Source: Mytilus edulis (taxonomy: Eukaryota > Mollusca > Bivalvia > Mytilida > Mytilidae). From it: 64,000 nucleotides of DNA. Where the stretch lies: positions 7,344,207 through 7,408,206 of the forward strand of contig NC_092353.1 of assembly GCF_963676685.1 (NCBI RefSeq), written 5' to 3'. The notes beneath the pieces were generated by a model. It ran no database searches. It was not told where the DNA came from and was given only the letters and a program-made list of their open reading frames with translations. The translations under genes and the position numbers were made by a program. This document shows, one piece after another, positions 1 to 10,589 of this stretch; within the stretch, counting starts at the first letter, position 1; every line of letters begins with the position of its first letter.

Positions 1-74
1 CGTCAAAAAAGTATTATTTTTATAAAGATTTGCAAAATTTAATCAAGATATATACCTTAGAAATTATTATCCAT

Positions 75-180
75 TAGAGGTCGGTCATTTAAAGATTTAT
101 CAATCGTATCGTACACGTTGACGTATCCGCATCTGAAGATTTATCAAAAACAGTATGCGATCTCGAGCTTTAATGTTATG
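75..180. repeat. Arm of a distant inverted repeat (partner about 16,918-17,036)
   Basis: About 105 bases here match the reverse complement of 16,918-17,036 with visible but moderate divergence. Shared blocks include TCGGTCATTTAA, CGTTGACRTATCCGCATCTG, AGATTTATCAAAAA and CGAGCTTTA. Similarity fades inward and is patchy outward. The two arms bracket the whole 5' transposon nest. They may be ends of one very large element or two independent copies of a short repeat in opposite orientation. Confidence 0.5.
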
Positions 181-464
181 TACTTTTAATAATGCAAATG
201 AGCCACTGATAAATTTCTAATGCAACAATTAACAAAATAATTAGGAAATATCGAGTTTTTGTGGAACATGTAATCCAACTTTTAAAGATATTCCGGATAG
301 TTGGAACAGTTTACAGGCATGATAGGAGTGAATACGGTAAAATCGTTTATTTGTGCGCTAATTTGTGCTCACGTAGAACCAAATTGTTATTTGACACAGT
401 ACTGTTTTTTTAAATGTACATGTATTTATATAACATCTGAAGACAACTCGTGTTTCTATTTATA

Positions 465-521
465 GGTTAGACAATACTTGGTCATGTTTTATGAAAATTT
501 AAGACCAAGTATTGTCTGACC
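465..521. repeat. 19-bp inverted repeat (hairpin)
   Basis: GGTTAGACAATACTTGGTC (465-483) and GACCAAGTATTGTCTGACC (503-521) are reverse complements with one mismatch, separated by 19 bases. No coding or transposon context explains it. It could be a tiny foldback element or a transcribed hairpin. Confidence 0.6.
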
Positions 522-1182
522 AATTTAGAACATACTCACACTTTCGAGTGAACTTACAAAATTATCCTTTTCAGACCTTAATAAGAGTTAACTTTTTATA
601 ATGAACTAAATGTAAAACATACTAGGTAATCATCATTTCAATGGATGGAATGAAAAAGCTCGGACATGGTGTGTGAGGACTGAATGGATAAATTGTTTTC
701 TTCTGCTTAAGATAAAATTCAATACTTATATATCTTGATTTTTTTTTATTTTAAAAAGCAATGTTTTATATATACCCTTTCTGAAATTTGACTTTTTTAT
801 AAATATAAAACTCTCTGTATACATATTTAAATTCAGACCATTCAACATTAAATGCTTACTTTTTATTGATAAATTTACATGTATTTGTGTTTCTCCGAAA
901 AAAACCTTTCCTTAATATATCAGCAGTCTGGCATTGTTTTCTTTGAAAGAAAAAAAAAAACCTCTCAAATGTCAGGTATATAAATTGCTAAGTTTTATTT
1001 TACCTACATCCTTACCCAAATTGTTTTTTTTTTTTCAATTCTATATATGTGTACCGTTAGAAAATGCATGAAAATTTGCAAAAAAAAAAAAAAGAAAAAA
1101 AAGAGTGATGTCCCTTGTTGCTAAGGCTCGTTGAGATAGCACTCCGTTAAAAAAGTTTAATTATTAATGAAATAGAGGTAAG

Positions 1183-2451
1183 ATGGATCCACAACTTGAA
1201 GCAATATGTAAGCGTATGAATGCTGATCGTATGAAACGCCTCCTGAGTGTTCTACAAAACGAAGAAAGTAAATCTGACGGAGATGAAATGAATGAACATA
1301 ATCAAAACAAAGAAAAAATGGCGTCTTTTTCTGAAGTAGTCACTGGTAAATCTCAAAACAAACAAACTGAAAACAATCAATCTGAGACAACTCAAAGTAA
1401 TAATACCGGAAACTTTGTAAAACCCATCTTTCTTAAAGACGAAGATGTACATGGCTCAGTAAAACCCCCAAGAACTCTTTGGCTCACAAATGTAGAGATA
1501 TACAATGCTATAGGTACCAAAGTCCCGGCAGAGTGTATTAAAGGTATTCAACGGATCAGAGAAATGTGGCGCCTTTATATGGACAACGAGGAGGACAAAC
1601 TGTCTTTACTAGTGACAGGGCTTAACCTACGTGGTAGGCAGGTGTCCCTGTACTCACAAAATGCTCGCAATCCTGGTAGGATTCAAGAAAATACTATTCG
1701 TATTAAGGTGAAGAATGTCCCTATGTCCGCTGACGATGGACAAATCCACAGAGCTCTAACTCTACAAGGGTGTGACATTCAAGACCTTTTCCGAGAATAT
1801 TTGAGAGTCAATGGCGAATTAACTGCTTGCCAGACTGGTGACAGAGTGGTAATATGCAAGGTACTAGACAAGACTATACCAAGAATTCTGCAGATAGGCA
1901 AATACATGGCTAGGGTTTTCCATGCTGGACAACCTGAATTCAACAGAAGCATCAATTATGAAAACAATGTAAAAACTTGTCATAAATACTTGCAGCCTGG
2001 TCACTTGATATATGAATGTCCAAATGACTGGGTTTGTAGAACTTGCAAAGAAAGTGGGCATAAAATGATAGACTGCCCAACTGACCTTCAAAGTGAACAT
2101 AAAAATGATGACAATTCAGAGGTTGATGATAATGAAAGTGCAAATGTAAATATGCAGTCTAATGAAGCTCAGACAAAAGAACAAATGTCTGAAACAACTG
2201 ACAAAACATCTAACACATCACAACTTAAACCATCACAAAATAATAAGGGGTCTAGCAAACACAGTGATACAAGAACAGGTTCAACAAAAAATGTGCAAAT
2301 ATCAAATGTCAGTAACTCAGCAAATGATAAATCACAACAATCAATTGATAAATTTGTGAGAACTCCAAAAAATGCAAGAAGAACCACAGCGAGAAATCAT
2401 ACCCCACCAACACCTACTGATAACATTGCACCTAAGAAATCAAAAGGATAG
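1183..2451 (+). CDS. Zinc-knuckle ORF1-like protein of a non-LTR retrotransposon
   Basis: This is an intact 422-residue reading frame starting at the ATG in GTAAGATGG, a reasonable initiation context. It resembles LINE/retroelement ORF1 nucleic-acid-binding proteins. There is a polar N-terminal third and a central RNA-recognition-like region (about residues 95-255). One degenerate CCHC knuckle follows (C266, Y269 in place of the second Cys, H274, C279), then one perfect CX2CX4HX4C knuckle (C285, C288, H293, C298). The tail is a low-complexity Ser/Thr/Asn/Lys region. It should bind retroelement RNA. An L1/Tx1-like ORF2 lies downstream on the same strand from 8942, and the gap is largely later TIR elements, so both may belong to one LINE. 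Against that, AATAAA-like sequence and A-rich stretches follow by about 2545-2610, which could instead mark a separate 3' end. A domesticated gene cannot be excluded. Confidence 0.7.
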   Translation: MDPQLEAICKRMNADRMKRLLSVLQNEESKSDGDEMNEHNQNKEKMASFSEVVTGKSQNKQTENNQSETTQSNNTGNFVKPIFLKDEDVHGSVKPPRTLWLTNVEIYNAIGTKVPAECIKGIQRIREMWRLYMDNEEDKLSLLVTGLNLRGRQVSLYSQNARNPGRIQENTIRIKVKNVPMSADDGQIHRALTLQGCDIQDLFREYLRVNGELTACQTGDRVVICKVLDKTIPRILQIGKYMARVFHAGQPEFNRSINYENNVKTCHKYLQPGHLIYECPNDWVCRTCKESGHKMIDCPTDLQSEHKNDDNSEVDDNESANVNMQSNEAQTKEQMSETTDKTSNTSQLKPSQNNKGSSKHSDTRTGSTKNVQISNVSNSANDKSQQSIDKFVRTPKNARRTTARNHTPPTPTDNIAPKKSKG

Positions 2452-3126
2452 ACTATTTTATCATTTTATAGTCAAAACAACTGTTATAACATATTTCAAA
2501 ATATTGTATTTTAATGATTTACCACTGAAATGTACATTTAAAAATAAATTTGTACAATAATGAACTGAACATATATTTTTATATTATTTAGAAAAAACAA
2601 AAACAAAAAAATATATAATATTAAATGGAAAAAAAAGCAAGCTCAAATACAGAGTTTAATCGAAGTAAAGATGAAATATTTAAAAATGTTGGAATGCTAT
2701 TAAACAAGAAATGGTATGAAAAAGTTAATATGTCGTTGAAAACGCTATTAATAAGACTAAAGTTATGCATTATTATACAAATGTTTGTATTTTTAAGATG
2801 TCAATTGAAAATATTAGAATCAAAGTTATGGTGTTACATAGATTATTTAACAGGTCAAAAGATAATATATATTTTCAGAATCATGATCAATCAGATTTTG
2901 CATAATCATTTGTTTAAGTATTATCATTGTATATGAAAAAAAGTCAACCAGCTGTTTTTAAAAACTGGGTTTTCCCTATGCTATATTTAGAAACATCAAA
3001 TCAGTGTGAAAATCTATCGGATAACAGAAGTTATTCATTGACCAAAAAAAAAAGTTTATATTATACACTTTTTTGTTGCTTTATAAATTTCAATCAAATA
3101 TATTTAGCTATTAGTACTACACCAAT
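2452..3126. other. AT-rich spacer after ORF1
   Basis: No recognisable gene. There are AATAAA-like sites near 2541 and A-rich sequence at 2590-2612. The small open frames here show no recognisable motif. The stretch ends at the CCAAT target duplication of the next element. Confidence 0.4.
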
Positions 3127-4615
3127 CAGTGGCGTAGCCAGGGTTGAAATGATGTGGATGTTTCGCCGCGCGGAGCGAGGCGAAAAAATTTTTGGACCTT
3201 TTTATGCAGAAAATTAAGCACATGTACTTCCCCAGAATCCGACACTAGTTAGATTTTTGTTTAAATTCAAAATACCCACCAATACATATATTTATATTTT
3301 CAACCAAATTTTATTGTTTCCTCGAAACTATCATCGTTCAATTCATAAATATTAATTTGATGTAAAGTTTCCCATCCAATCTTATATTTGACATATCAAA
3401 AAACGGACCTCATTACAGCGGCACTTCTGTAGAATTTTGGAACTTCGGAATATAGGAACTGAAGTGACTTCTCTTTCATTTGAGTCTTCAACCTTGGGTT
3501 TTTGATTTTTGATTACCATGATTACTGAACTAAACGCGTTGAATTGCAGGAGACATAAAAATACCGGGCGTCCGATCGTCCGGTCTCGTTAGCACTCTTA
3601 TGTGTACAATTCTTGTCAGATTAAGTGAAACTCATATCATAATTAGCAATGTCTTTGACAATTTGGAAAATAAGTCGTGATCAAATATTTTTAACCAGTT
3701 ATGACCCTTTGAAATATAAATTGTAATGGAAATCTCATTTCATTTGCTGTGAAGCTTTTATTACTTAACATAGGCGGATCCAGGGGGGTCTTTCGTGGGA
3801 AAAATTTTGTTGATTATATAGAGAATCATTGAAGCATGACTTGAGCGGGTCCCCCCTTAGGTCAGTCAGCGCCCCCCCCCTAGGAAAAGTTCTGGATCCG
3901 CCACTGCTTAAGATATTGAAAATAAAAAAGAAAAAGAAAAAAAGTGTTTTTTTAGTTATTCCCTGATAGATAAAATATGACATGAAATGTGCATGGCGAG
4001 GAACATTGGATCTTTGTTCTTTACTGATTGAAAATAAAAGTAGTATTTGAACCTAGATAAAAACTGGAATTCATAAGCCTAAGACTTATCACGATCTATT
4101 ACAAGTTTATTTTTTTTATCACGTCGTTTACCATGTCGCAAGAAACGATATCAGGATATGGTGTTTTAGTTGTTAGTTGCTATGGTCAAATGAGAAGGCA
4201 TCACTCCACTAGGTTCAATTTCAGATAAAAACATGTCCACGGGTCTGCGTATCAGTCTTCTCCGCTTGCCTTAGCGGGCAGCAACCATTTGATTTTCTGG
4301 GGGGGGGGGGGGGGGCTATGGATTTTTTTGGAAAAAAAAGTTTGTTTCCAGTTTTTAGTTGTTTGCTGCCTTAGCCGATGACGCAGACTTTTTTTACGAA
4401 CAAAAGTTAACTTGAAACACTATTCTGCGATTCAACTATCTTGTTTACATAAACTAAATTATCCTTAATGAAAGACCAGGCATGACTGGACGTTATCCTC
4501 ATATCCTCAGCCTTGTTACATTTGGATGCTTCCGAGTTAACTGCTGCTATTTTTTTTTTTGTCAAAATGATGTGGATGCTTGAGCATCTGAGCATACATG
4601 CAAGCTACGCCACTG
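3127..4615. mobile_element. 1.49 kb non-autonomous TIR transposon with CCAAT duplication
   Basis: The left end starts CAGTGGCGTAGCC and the right end finishes GCTACGCCACTG. The inverted similarity continues inward through an ATGATGTGGATG block on both sides. CCAAT flanks both ends (3122-3126 and 4616-4620), a 5-bp target duplication. No transposase frame is present. A CAG-starting TIR with 5-bp duplications is reminiscent of the hAT5 group, but that assignment is inference. The element contains a G-run at 4302-4314 and a nested 138-bp element. Confidence 0.8.
3769..3906. mobile_element. 138-bp foldback MITE nested in the larger TIR element
   Basis: The left end CATAGGCGGATCCAG and the reverse complement of the right end, CAGTGGCGGATCCAG, are near-identical TIRs. 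CTTAA flanks both sides (3764-3768 and 3907-3911). The 5-bp duplication and CAGTGGCG-type end match the host element, so both were probably mobilised by related transposases. The interior is short and C/G-tract rich. Confidence 0.8.
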
Positions 4616-5432
4616 CCAATATTATCATGGACATGGGTATGTAGCACTATCATTTTGTTATCCGTCAAATGTATATTGATTAAATTTGAAATGTTCGTAT
4701 CTGAAATGGAAATGATAATGTACAACATTTATGGTTTTATAGTACGAAGATCAACATGTGAAGTTGAGATTTTATACAATTACTATAAGAAAGTAGATGA
4801 GAAGTTAATCAAATTATATTATAAACAGAGGATTACATGAACAATGTCGAGGATGTTGCAATTTTGTGCTTACTTGCAATACTGGGTTTTCCAAAAGCTA
4901 TTTTTAGAAATATGTTATAGCAAAAAAAAATCGTAAAACTACCTTTAAACAAGAACAAGGTAGATTACATGTTGTCATTTTCAAAACCTGTAACTGTATC
5001 TATGTGAAACAGTTATTTCTTACAATGTATTTGTATAATGTTATTGTGCGTAAATATGATTTAAATATGCATGTACATCATAAAGGCGATACTTTTTGCG
5101 AGACTTTATGGGACTTACTAGTAGTTGATAACAAACACCAATCTTTTGTTGCAAGTGATAACAAAGTAATTCGTAAACAAACATATAAAAACAATCTTGG
5201 GTATATATCCAAAATTACTTACCTTATCAGAAATGTGTTCATCTTCAGAAAACATCTGTTTCAGAATTGTAAAAGAAATCCAAAAAATCATTTACGTATG
5301 AATTATAAAACAGTATTTAAATCCATTCTAAGTTCAGGCTTATCTATAGTATGCCATATTTGCAAAAGCACTTTTCAATTGCAAAATACTCAATTAATAT
5401 GTTTAACTCGCACATTATTTCTATTTCACTTA
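4616..5432. other. Spacer between two TIR elements
   Basis: AT-rich sequence with a 143-codon open frame at 5004-5435 that shows no recognisable motif and runs into the next element's end. I see no supported gene. It may be inter-ORF or upstream sequence of the broken LINE, but nothing proves it. Confidence 0.35.
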
Positions 5433-6149
5433 TAGTGCGGTAACTGAAGGCAGATTTTTTGGAATTTAATCTCCCCACCGAACACACACCTACATAATAT
5501 ATCATTGGAAAGAGGAAATCGTGTACTATAATAATATGCCTGTCGTCAGGACTTGATATGGTCACATTTTTTTTAAATTGAGGTCAAAGGTCATATGTAA
5601 AAATTTGTGAAAATTTGGGTGGGTTTCAATTTTGACATTTTTTTCTATTTCTAAACTCTACCTAAATACAAATGATACTGATTTGGCTTTAGTAATGTTT
5701 GTTATTATACATAAACCTTAATCATTGAGATTTTTTTTATCAAAAAAAATCCTAAAACGACGTTATATAAACAAAACTTCAAAAATCAAGTTTTCAACCT
5801 ATAAAATGTTAAGAGCACCTAAACCTTATGAAAAATATCAATTTCAGGTAAAAATCAAGTGTCATGCAGGACAATACTTTAAAATAATTTTTTAAACTAT
5901 CATATTGGGGGAGGTATCAAACCAAAGCCATAGAACACTACAGTCAAATATGACCTCAAATTGAATTTGCGGATATTCAGGTTTTTTATAGACTACTCGT
6001 TGCTTTTTGTTTTTTTTTTCACAATTATTACTGCTACCATAGTATTATCTTTTGTTGTGTATTTAATTCTGGTTAATATCTATTACATTATAGGTTTTTA
6101 ACTATATCCCCCCTTTTTTCCCTTGCAACGTACGACAGACTTCAAAAGT

Positions 6150-6810
6150 ATTCCATATAAAAAAAGAAGATTTGATATGATTGCAAATGAGACAACTCTC
6201 CAAATGAGACCAAATGAGACATAAAACAATTATAGGTCCCGTACGGGTTTCAACATGATGTAAAAGTCATACTGCAAAGTCTTCAATTCCCGAAACGAAT
6301 AATGTAAAACAAACAAAAAATCTAACGGCCTGATTAATGTACAAAATAATTAATAAAGAAACCAATATAGTATATAGAAACAAACGACAAACACTGCATT
6401 ACCATCTTGTAATTTAAAACTGACACATACAGATAGTGGCGGGGTTTAACTTTTTAAGGGCACACCAACAATCCCCTAACCTCGGGACTGGATTCGTGTG
6501 TACCAGTGCAACACGCTTTATACCAAATCAACCCTTATCTCCATCATGTTCATTTTCATCAACTGTCACAATAACAATAACGGTACCATTTTTTCTGCAC
6601 CAGATGCGCATTTCGACAATACATGTCTCTTCAGTGATGTTCGTAGCCTAAATATGTGAAATCCAAAGCTTATATTAAAGATGAAGAGCTATAATCCAAA
6701 AGTTCCAAAAAGTATAGCCAAATCCGTGAAATGAATCAGAGCTTCGCATGAGGAGATACATTCCTTAATTTATAATAATTTCTAACATTTTGACATGTTT
6801 TAATATTTCT
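6150..6810 (+). repeat. Interspersed repeat family C, copy 1
   Basis: The 3' part (CACCAGATGCGCATTTCGAC and the following ATCCAAAGCTTATAT, CTATAATCCAAAAGTTCC and AAAAAGTATAGCCAAAT blocks) matches 21,205-21,390 in the same orientation and block order. The upstream part (AATGAGAC motifs) also resembles the sequence ahead of the second copy. No coding potential. Confidence 0.65.
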
Positions 6811-7538
6811 ACACATTTCACTCATGGCCACAGGTCTGCACATGAAAGGTTCTGCTCAAAGCAAACACGTTATTTTGAGTTTTTCTTTACAAGTACAGAC
6901 AAGGTATTGTAGGAAGTCTAAAGACATTTGTTCCTAAAAATTACCAGCTTCAAACCATCCCTATCAATTCATCCAAGATTTAACAGAGATCTATAAGGGG
7001 GTTTAGGAAGGTGTGATGACATCCATATGCTTGTCTGCAAAGATGCTGGGGAAACATCATACGAGAATTACACACTATCTTGAATTCGCTCAATTTCATG
7101 GTTGACAACACATTAGATAGCGTCGCACATTATTTTAAGAAGCATAAAATCCATTGGCATTCAATGTTTCAACAAGGTGTTTTGAACCAAACTGTTCTTT
7201 GGACTTAATTGAGCAAGTTGCAAACAAAACTTTACGACAAAAGAGATGATTTCAGCTTTCCAATTGTGAACTTTCCATTTCTAAGTAGCAACATTCCAGC
7301 AGCACCTGCATACGGGGTATATATCTCCCAATTGATACGATATTCCCGTGCTTGCATTTCCTATCATGATTTTCTTGATAGAGGGTTGCTGCTCACAAGG
7401 AAGCTATTAAACCAATAGTTCCAAATGGTGAAGTTGAAATCATTCCTTCGTAAATTTTACGGACGCCATCACGAGTTGGTTGACCGTTATGGAATAACCG
7501 TTTCACAAATGATATCGGATATGTTCCTTACGTCGTAA
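6811..7538. other. Interior of the TTA-duplication element, no gene seen
   Basis: AT-rich sequence with several short open frames, none carrying recognisable motifs. It may include a decayed internal region of the surrounding transposon or unrelated inserted sequence. Confidence 0.3.
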
Positions 7539-7838
7539 CTACAATCCCCTTCCCTTTAATGAATGTGACCTACCGAATTAGACCATTTACCGGATTTGTT
7601 ATCACATAAGCAACACGACGGGTGCCTCATGCGGAGCAGGATCTGCTTACCCTTCCGGAGCACCTGAGATCACCCCTAGTTTTTTGGTGGGGTTTGTGTT
7701 GTTTATTCTTTAGTTTTCTATGTTGTGTCGTGTGTGCTGTTGTTTGTTTGTCTTTTCATTTTTAGCCATGGCGTTGTCAGTTTGTTTTAGATTATGAGTT
7801 TGACTGTCCCTTTGGTATCTTTCGTCCCTCTTTTGCAA
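7539..7838 (+). repeat. Interspersed repeat family A, copy 1
   Basis: Near-identical over about 290 bp to 43,570-43,860. Shared blocks include GTGACCTACCGAATTAGAC, AGCAACACGACGGGTGCC, GGAGCAGGATCTGCTTACC and GTTTGACTGTCCCTTTGG. Diverged copies lie at 20,635-20,870 (+), 24,700-24,920 (+) and 29,800-29,990 (-). The open frames that appear in several copies are not conserved as proteins. Confidence 0.85.
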
Positions 7839-8549
7839 AGGACTTGACATATCACGGAATATTTACTGAAACTATCCGTCAATTATTTTGATTTTACAAT
7901 AAGACTTTTCTGACAAAGTATATTTGATGTTTTATAACGAAAAAACATAGAATATAAACATATACAAACAAAGTATGTGTGTCGCTTTGACATATTCACC
8001 ATTTCCTTTCTCAATTTTATGTGGCATATATCAGTGCACTTTAATTGAAAATATGTGTATATAATAGCGAAAAAGGTAGTAATTTCATATATCATTTGAG
8101 AGCAAATTATTGACTAATACACAAAATGGGACGGAAGGCAAGTGATTGAGTTCCGTGTTGAAATTGAAGATTTTTACTCCATTCTTTTTCATTTGATTTC
8201 TTAAGGTTTTTTTCATATTTTGGTTCCGAAATTTTTATCACTTATTAGTTTTATTAAATACTATATGCTTAAAATATTATGGGATAATTTTTATTACTAC
8301 TATGAAGAAGAAACTGAAGTTTGAGTCTGAATATGCAATTAAAATTACCTCAATTTTAAATAGTCTGAACTTCACAAATTTTATAGATTAGAAGAAAATG
8401 AAATACTGAATAGCATATTTTGACATGTAAAAATAGCATCAGGAAAAACGATTTCAATTAAATGTAAGCAAACATACCCATTTTTTACATTTTGAAAAAG
8501 GGGGGTTGAAACTCTCCAATATACTACCAGTCATTACAACAACTTTTTA
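7839..8549. other. 3' interior of the TTA-duplication element
   Basis: No gene. AT-rich, with no recognised repeat before the right TIR region starts near 8550. Confidence 0.3.
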
Positions 8550-8941
8550 GAAAAAAGTGACCGTACGAAATTCTGACGACAGGGCAAAAACTAAAGAAGA
8601 CATATTTGTCTTTAAGTTAAGACCATTTTTAGCCGTGTGTTATTTGGGGAGATTAAACTCGCGATCTAGACGACTTTTTACACTTCTGTCACCGCACTAT
8701 TAGTTTTTAGTGTACTGAAACATAATCCATTTAAACCGATAGAGGTAGAATTATTTGTCCAAATTGAATGCTTTTTTAATATACACACTGTAACAGGTGA
8801 TGAAACAAATTATGTATACCTGGGTACGTCCGTACTTCACGGGTTAATAATTGACACGAGATTAAACATGTTTAATAAGGTCGCATTTACCTGTTGTCAA
8901 TTGAAAGTTTGTGCTTTAATGTTAGAATAGATCGTGTAGAT

Positions 8942-9005
8942 ATGTCAACGAAATTAAATAACCTTTTAAGTAATAATTACAATGACAAATATCAATTTAT
9001 GTATA
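8942..9005 (+). pseudogene. N-terminal fragment of LINE ORF2
   Basis: An ATG-started segment of 21 codons plus one base lies directly before the palindromic-end transposon. Its frame joins the endonuclease frame at 10,036 if the insertion and one copy of the TA target are discounted. That supports both the start and the exact boundaries of the insertion. Confidence 0.65.
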
Positions 9006-10033
9006 TGTTCCAGACCATATGAGTATTTGGACCATACGCGTATGGTCATGACCATATGCGTATACTCATATGGTCTGACCATACGCGTATGGTCCGACCG
9101 TACGCGTATGGTCGGACCATATGAGTATAATACTCGTTTGGTTTTTAACGGGCCGGACCATATGAGTATTTGGACCATATAGGTATTTATTTCAAATTAC
9201 ATTATAAACGTTTCAATAATACAAAAACTTTATCTAAAAACACTATGATGGTAACATAACAATTTGTTAATTCAAAAACTACGTAAAAAATCAAATATTG
9301 ATACCATAGTTAGTTTTCATCTCTAGATACATTCTTACATGTAGGCTTGGGTGACATGTACTTCTACACGGTATCATGGCTTTTTTGCATTCGCAAGTCT
9401 TGGTTGTGCACGATCCTTTTCATGTACACCTTTTGTTTGCGAGTGAAAAGCTAGCCTTTTTGCAGCTGCGTACAGTGAAACCGAGGTCTTTGGCCATTTT
9501 GATTTCTATGGTGTTTTTAAAAAGTTCTAAATCTCAAATTTCCTAAAAATGACTGCAATACACCATATTCACAAGACATTTTAAATAAACTATGTTACTT
9601 TCCAGTGACTTCTTGTGTAACAGTTGATAAAGAAATTTTTAAAATTTAATTTCTAAGTCGACATATTCATAGTGCCATTCACTCGTAATAACAAATCGGT
9701 AATGACCATCGGTAATGACCAAAGGTATAAAATGTGTTTATCATAGTTTTGACAATTAAGTAAAATTAACTTTGTGAAACTTCTTTTTTTTCTTTAGCTA
9801 CTCTTTTTATTATAAAATAATTATAAAATTACCTATATAATAGCGTCTTTTTAATGAACGGTCATACCATATGAAGAGTTAAGAAATATTAAAAGTAAAC
9901 TGTAACAGAATGTTAATTACCCCGACCATACGCGCACGGTCGGACCATACGCGTATGGTCGGACCATATGAGTATATACCCATATGGTCATGACCATACG
10001 CGTATGGTCCAAATACTCATATGGTCCGGAACA
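9006..10033. mobile_element. 1028-bp TA-target transposon with palindrome-array ends
   Basis: The ends are TGTTCC...GGAACA with TA on both sides (9004-9005 and 10,034-10,035). The TIR is about 70 bp or more and nearly identical at both ends. It is itself built from short palindromes, chiefly the perfect 18-mer GACCATACGCGTATGGTC and a half-unit ACCATATGAGTAT(T/A), repeated in both orientations. The left array covers 9006-9135, the right array 9930-10,033, and a stray half-unit sits at about 9160-9185. The interior is AT-rich with a possible Cys-rich coding remnant on the minus strand. A related element starts at 63,673. I do not recognise the family. Confidence 0.85.
9288..9520 (-). pseudogene. 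Possible Cys-rich coding remnant inside the palindromic-end element
   Basis: One minus-strand frame reads through this segment with a single stop. It contains closely spaced cysteines and basic residues in a CTTKTCECKKA...PCRSTCHPS pattern, reminiscent of Cys-rich C-terminal domains carried by some animal transposon proteins. The frame is short, has no obvious start and is interrupted by TGA, so it would be a decayed remnant. A chance frame is the main alternative. Confidence 0.3.
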
Positions 10034-10035
10034 TA

Positions 10036-10589
10036 CACATTATGTTAATGGTATACAAAATAAAGAAAATGGATTAAGAGTTATAGATTGGGTTAAACGT
10101 AATAAGTGTTCCATTGCGCTTTTACAAGAAACACATCTCAATGAAGAAACTAGGGCTAGTCTAGAAAAGGAAACTGATTTTATTTTTCACTGCAGTCATG
10201 GAACTACGGCAAGTAGGGGGGTAGCAATAGGTATCAACAAATATGTAGACATTGAGGTTATTAATAAATTCTGCGATAACGACGGAAGACTTATTTTATT
10301 AAATGTGAAAATGGACAATGTAATATTGTCTTCAGTTTGTCTTCACGCGCCAAATTATAGAACAGATAGAAATTCTTTCTTTAAAAATGTAAACAATTTT
10401 TTAAAAGAAAATTCTATAGGCATTACTCTGGTTGCCGGCGATTTCAATGAAGCGTTGAAGACTTTAGATAGGCAAAACTTAAATAAAAATACGAAATTTT
10501 CTGAGCCTGTTAATAGTTTAAAAGTTCTAAGGAAAAATCATAATTTTATAGATACTTGGCGTATTTTACATAAAAGTACACAACAGTAA
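10036..10589 (+). pseudogene. LINE endonuclease (APE-type) domain fragment
   Basis: The translated segment carries hallmarks of the apurinic/apyrimidinic-type endonuclease of LINEs. VNGIQNKENGLRVIDW lies at the start, followed by the catalytic-Glu motif LLQETHL and later GDFNEA. The frame stops at 10,587. The remaining domain (SRIDLIL and VTDHQGI, the Asp/His end motif) follows in another frame at 10,582-10,735. The family nicks target DNA for target-primed reverse transcription. This copy is inactive because of the frameshift. Confidence 0.85.

Larger units (their letters stand above)
1..1182. other. AT-rich non-coding stretch
   Basis: No coding signal is seen. The stretch is AT-rich with homopolymer runs, including A-rich runs near 945-960 and 1080-1103. 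It holds one arm of a distant inverted repeat (about 75-180) and a short hairpin (465-521), both listed separately. The A-rich run and following segment at 1080-1182 may be the 5' leader of the zinc-knuckle ORF, but no promoter element is recognisable. Confidence 0.5.
5433..8699. mobile_element. 3.27 kb TIR transposon with TTA duplications
   Basis: The left end begins TAGTGCGGTAACTGAAG and the right end is its near reverse complement, CTTCTGTCACCGCACTA. Inverted similarity recurs inward: AATCTCCCCA on both sides, then CCTGTCGTCAG...GGTCAC against its complement near 8550-8590. The long TIR therefore spans roughly 140 bp. TTA flanks both ends (5430-5432 and 8700-8702). A 3-bp TTA duplication fits PIF/Harbinger-type TWA targets, but the end sequence is not one I recognise. 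No transposase frame remains. The interior carries two other repeat copies. Confidence 0.75.

Noticed and set aside
2625..2936. 103-codon open frame after the zinc-knuckle ORF
   Set aside because: No motif and no similarity to the expected ORF2 start. It is likely chance in AT-rich sequence.
5004..5435. 143-codon open frame as a gene
   Set aside because: No recognisable motif, AT-driven composition, and the frame ends in the terminal repeat of the neighbouring transposon.
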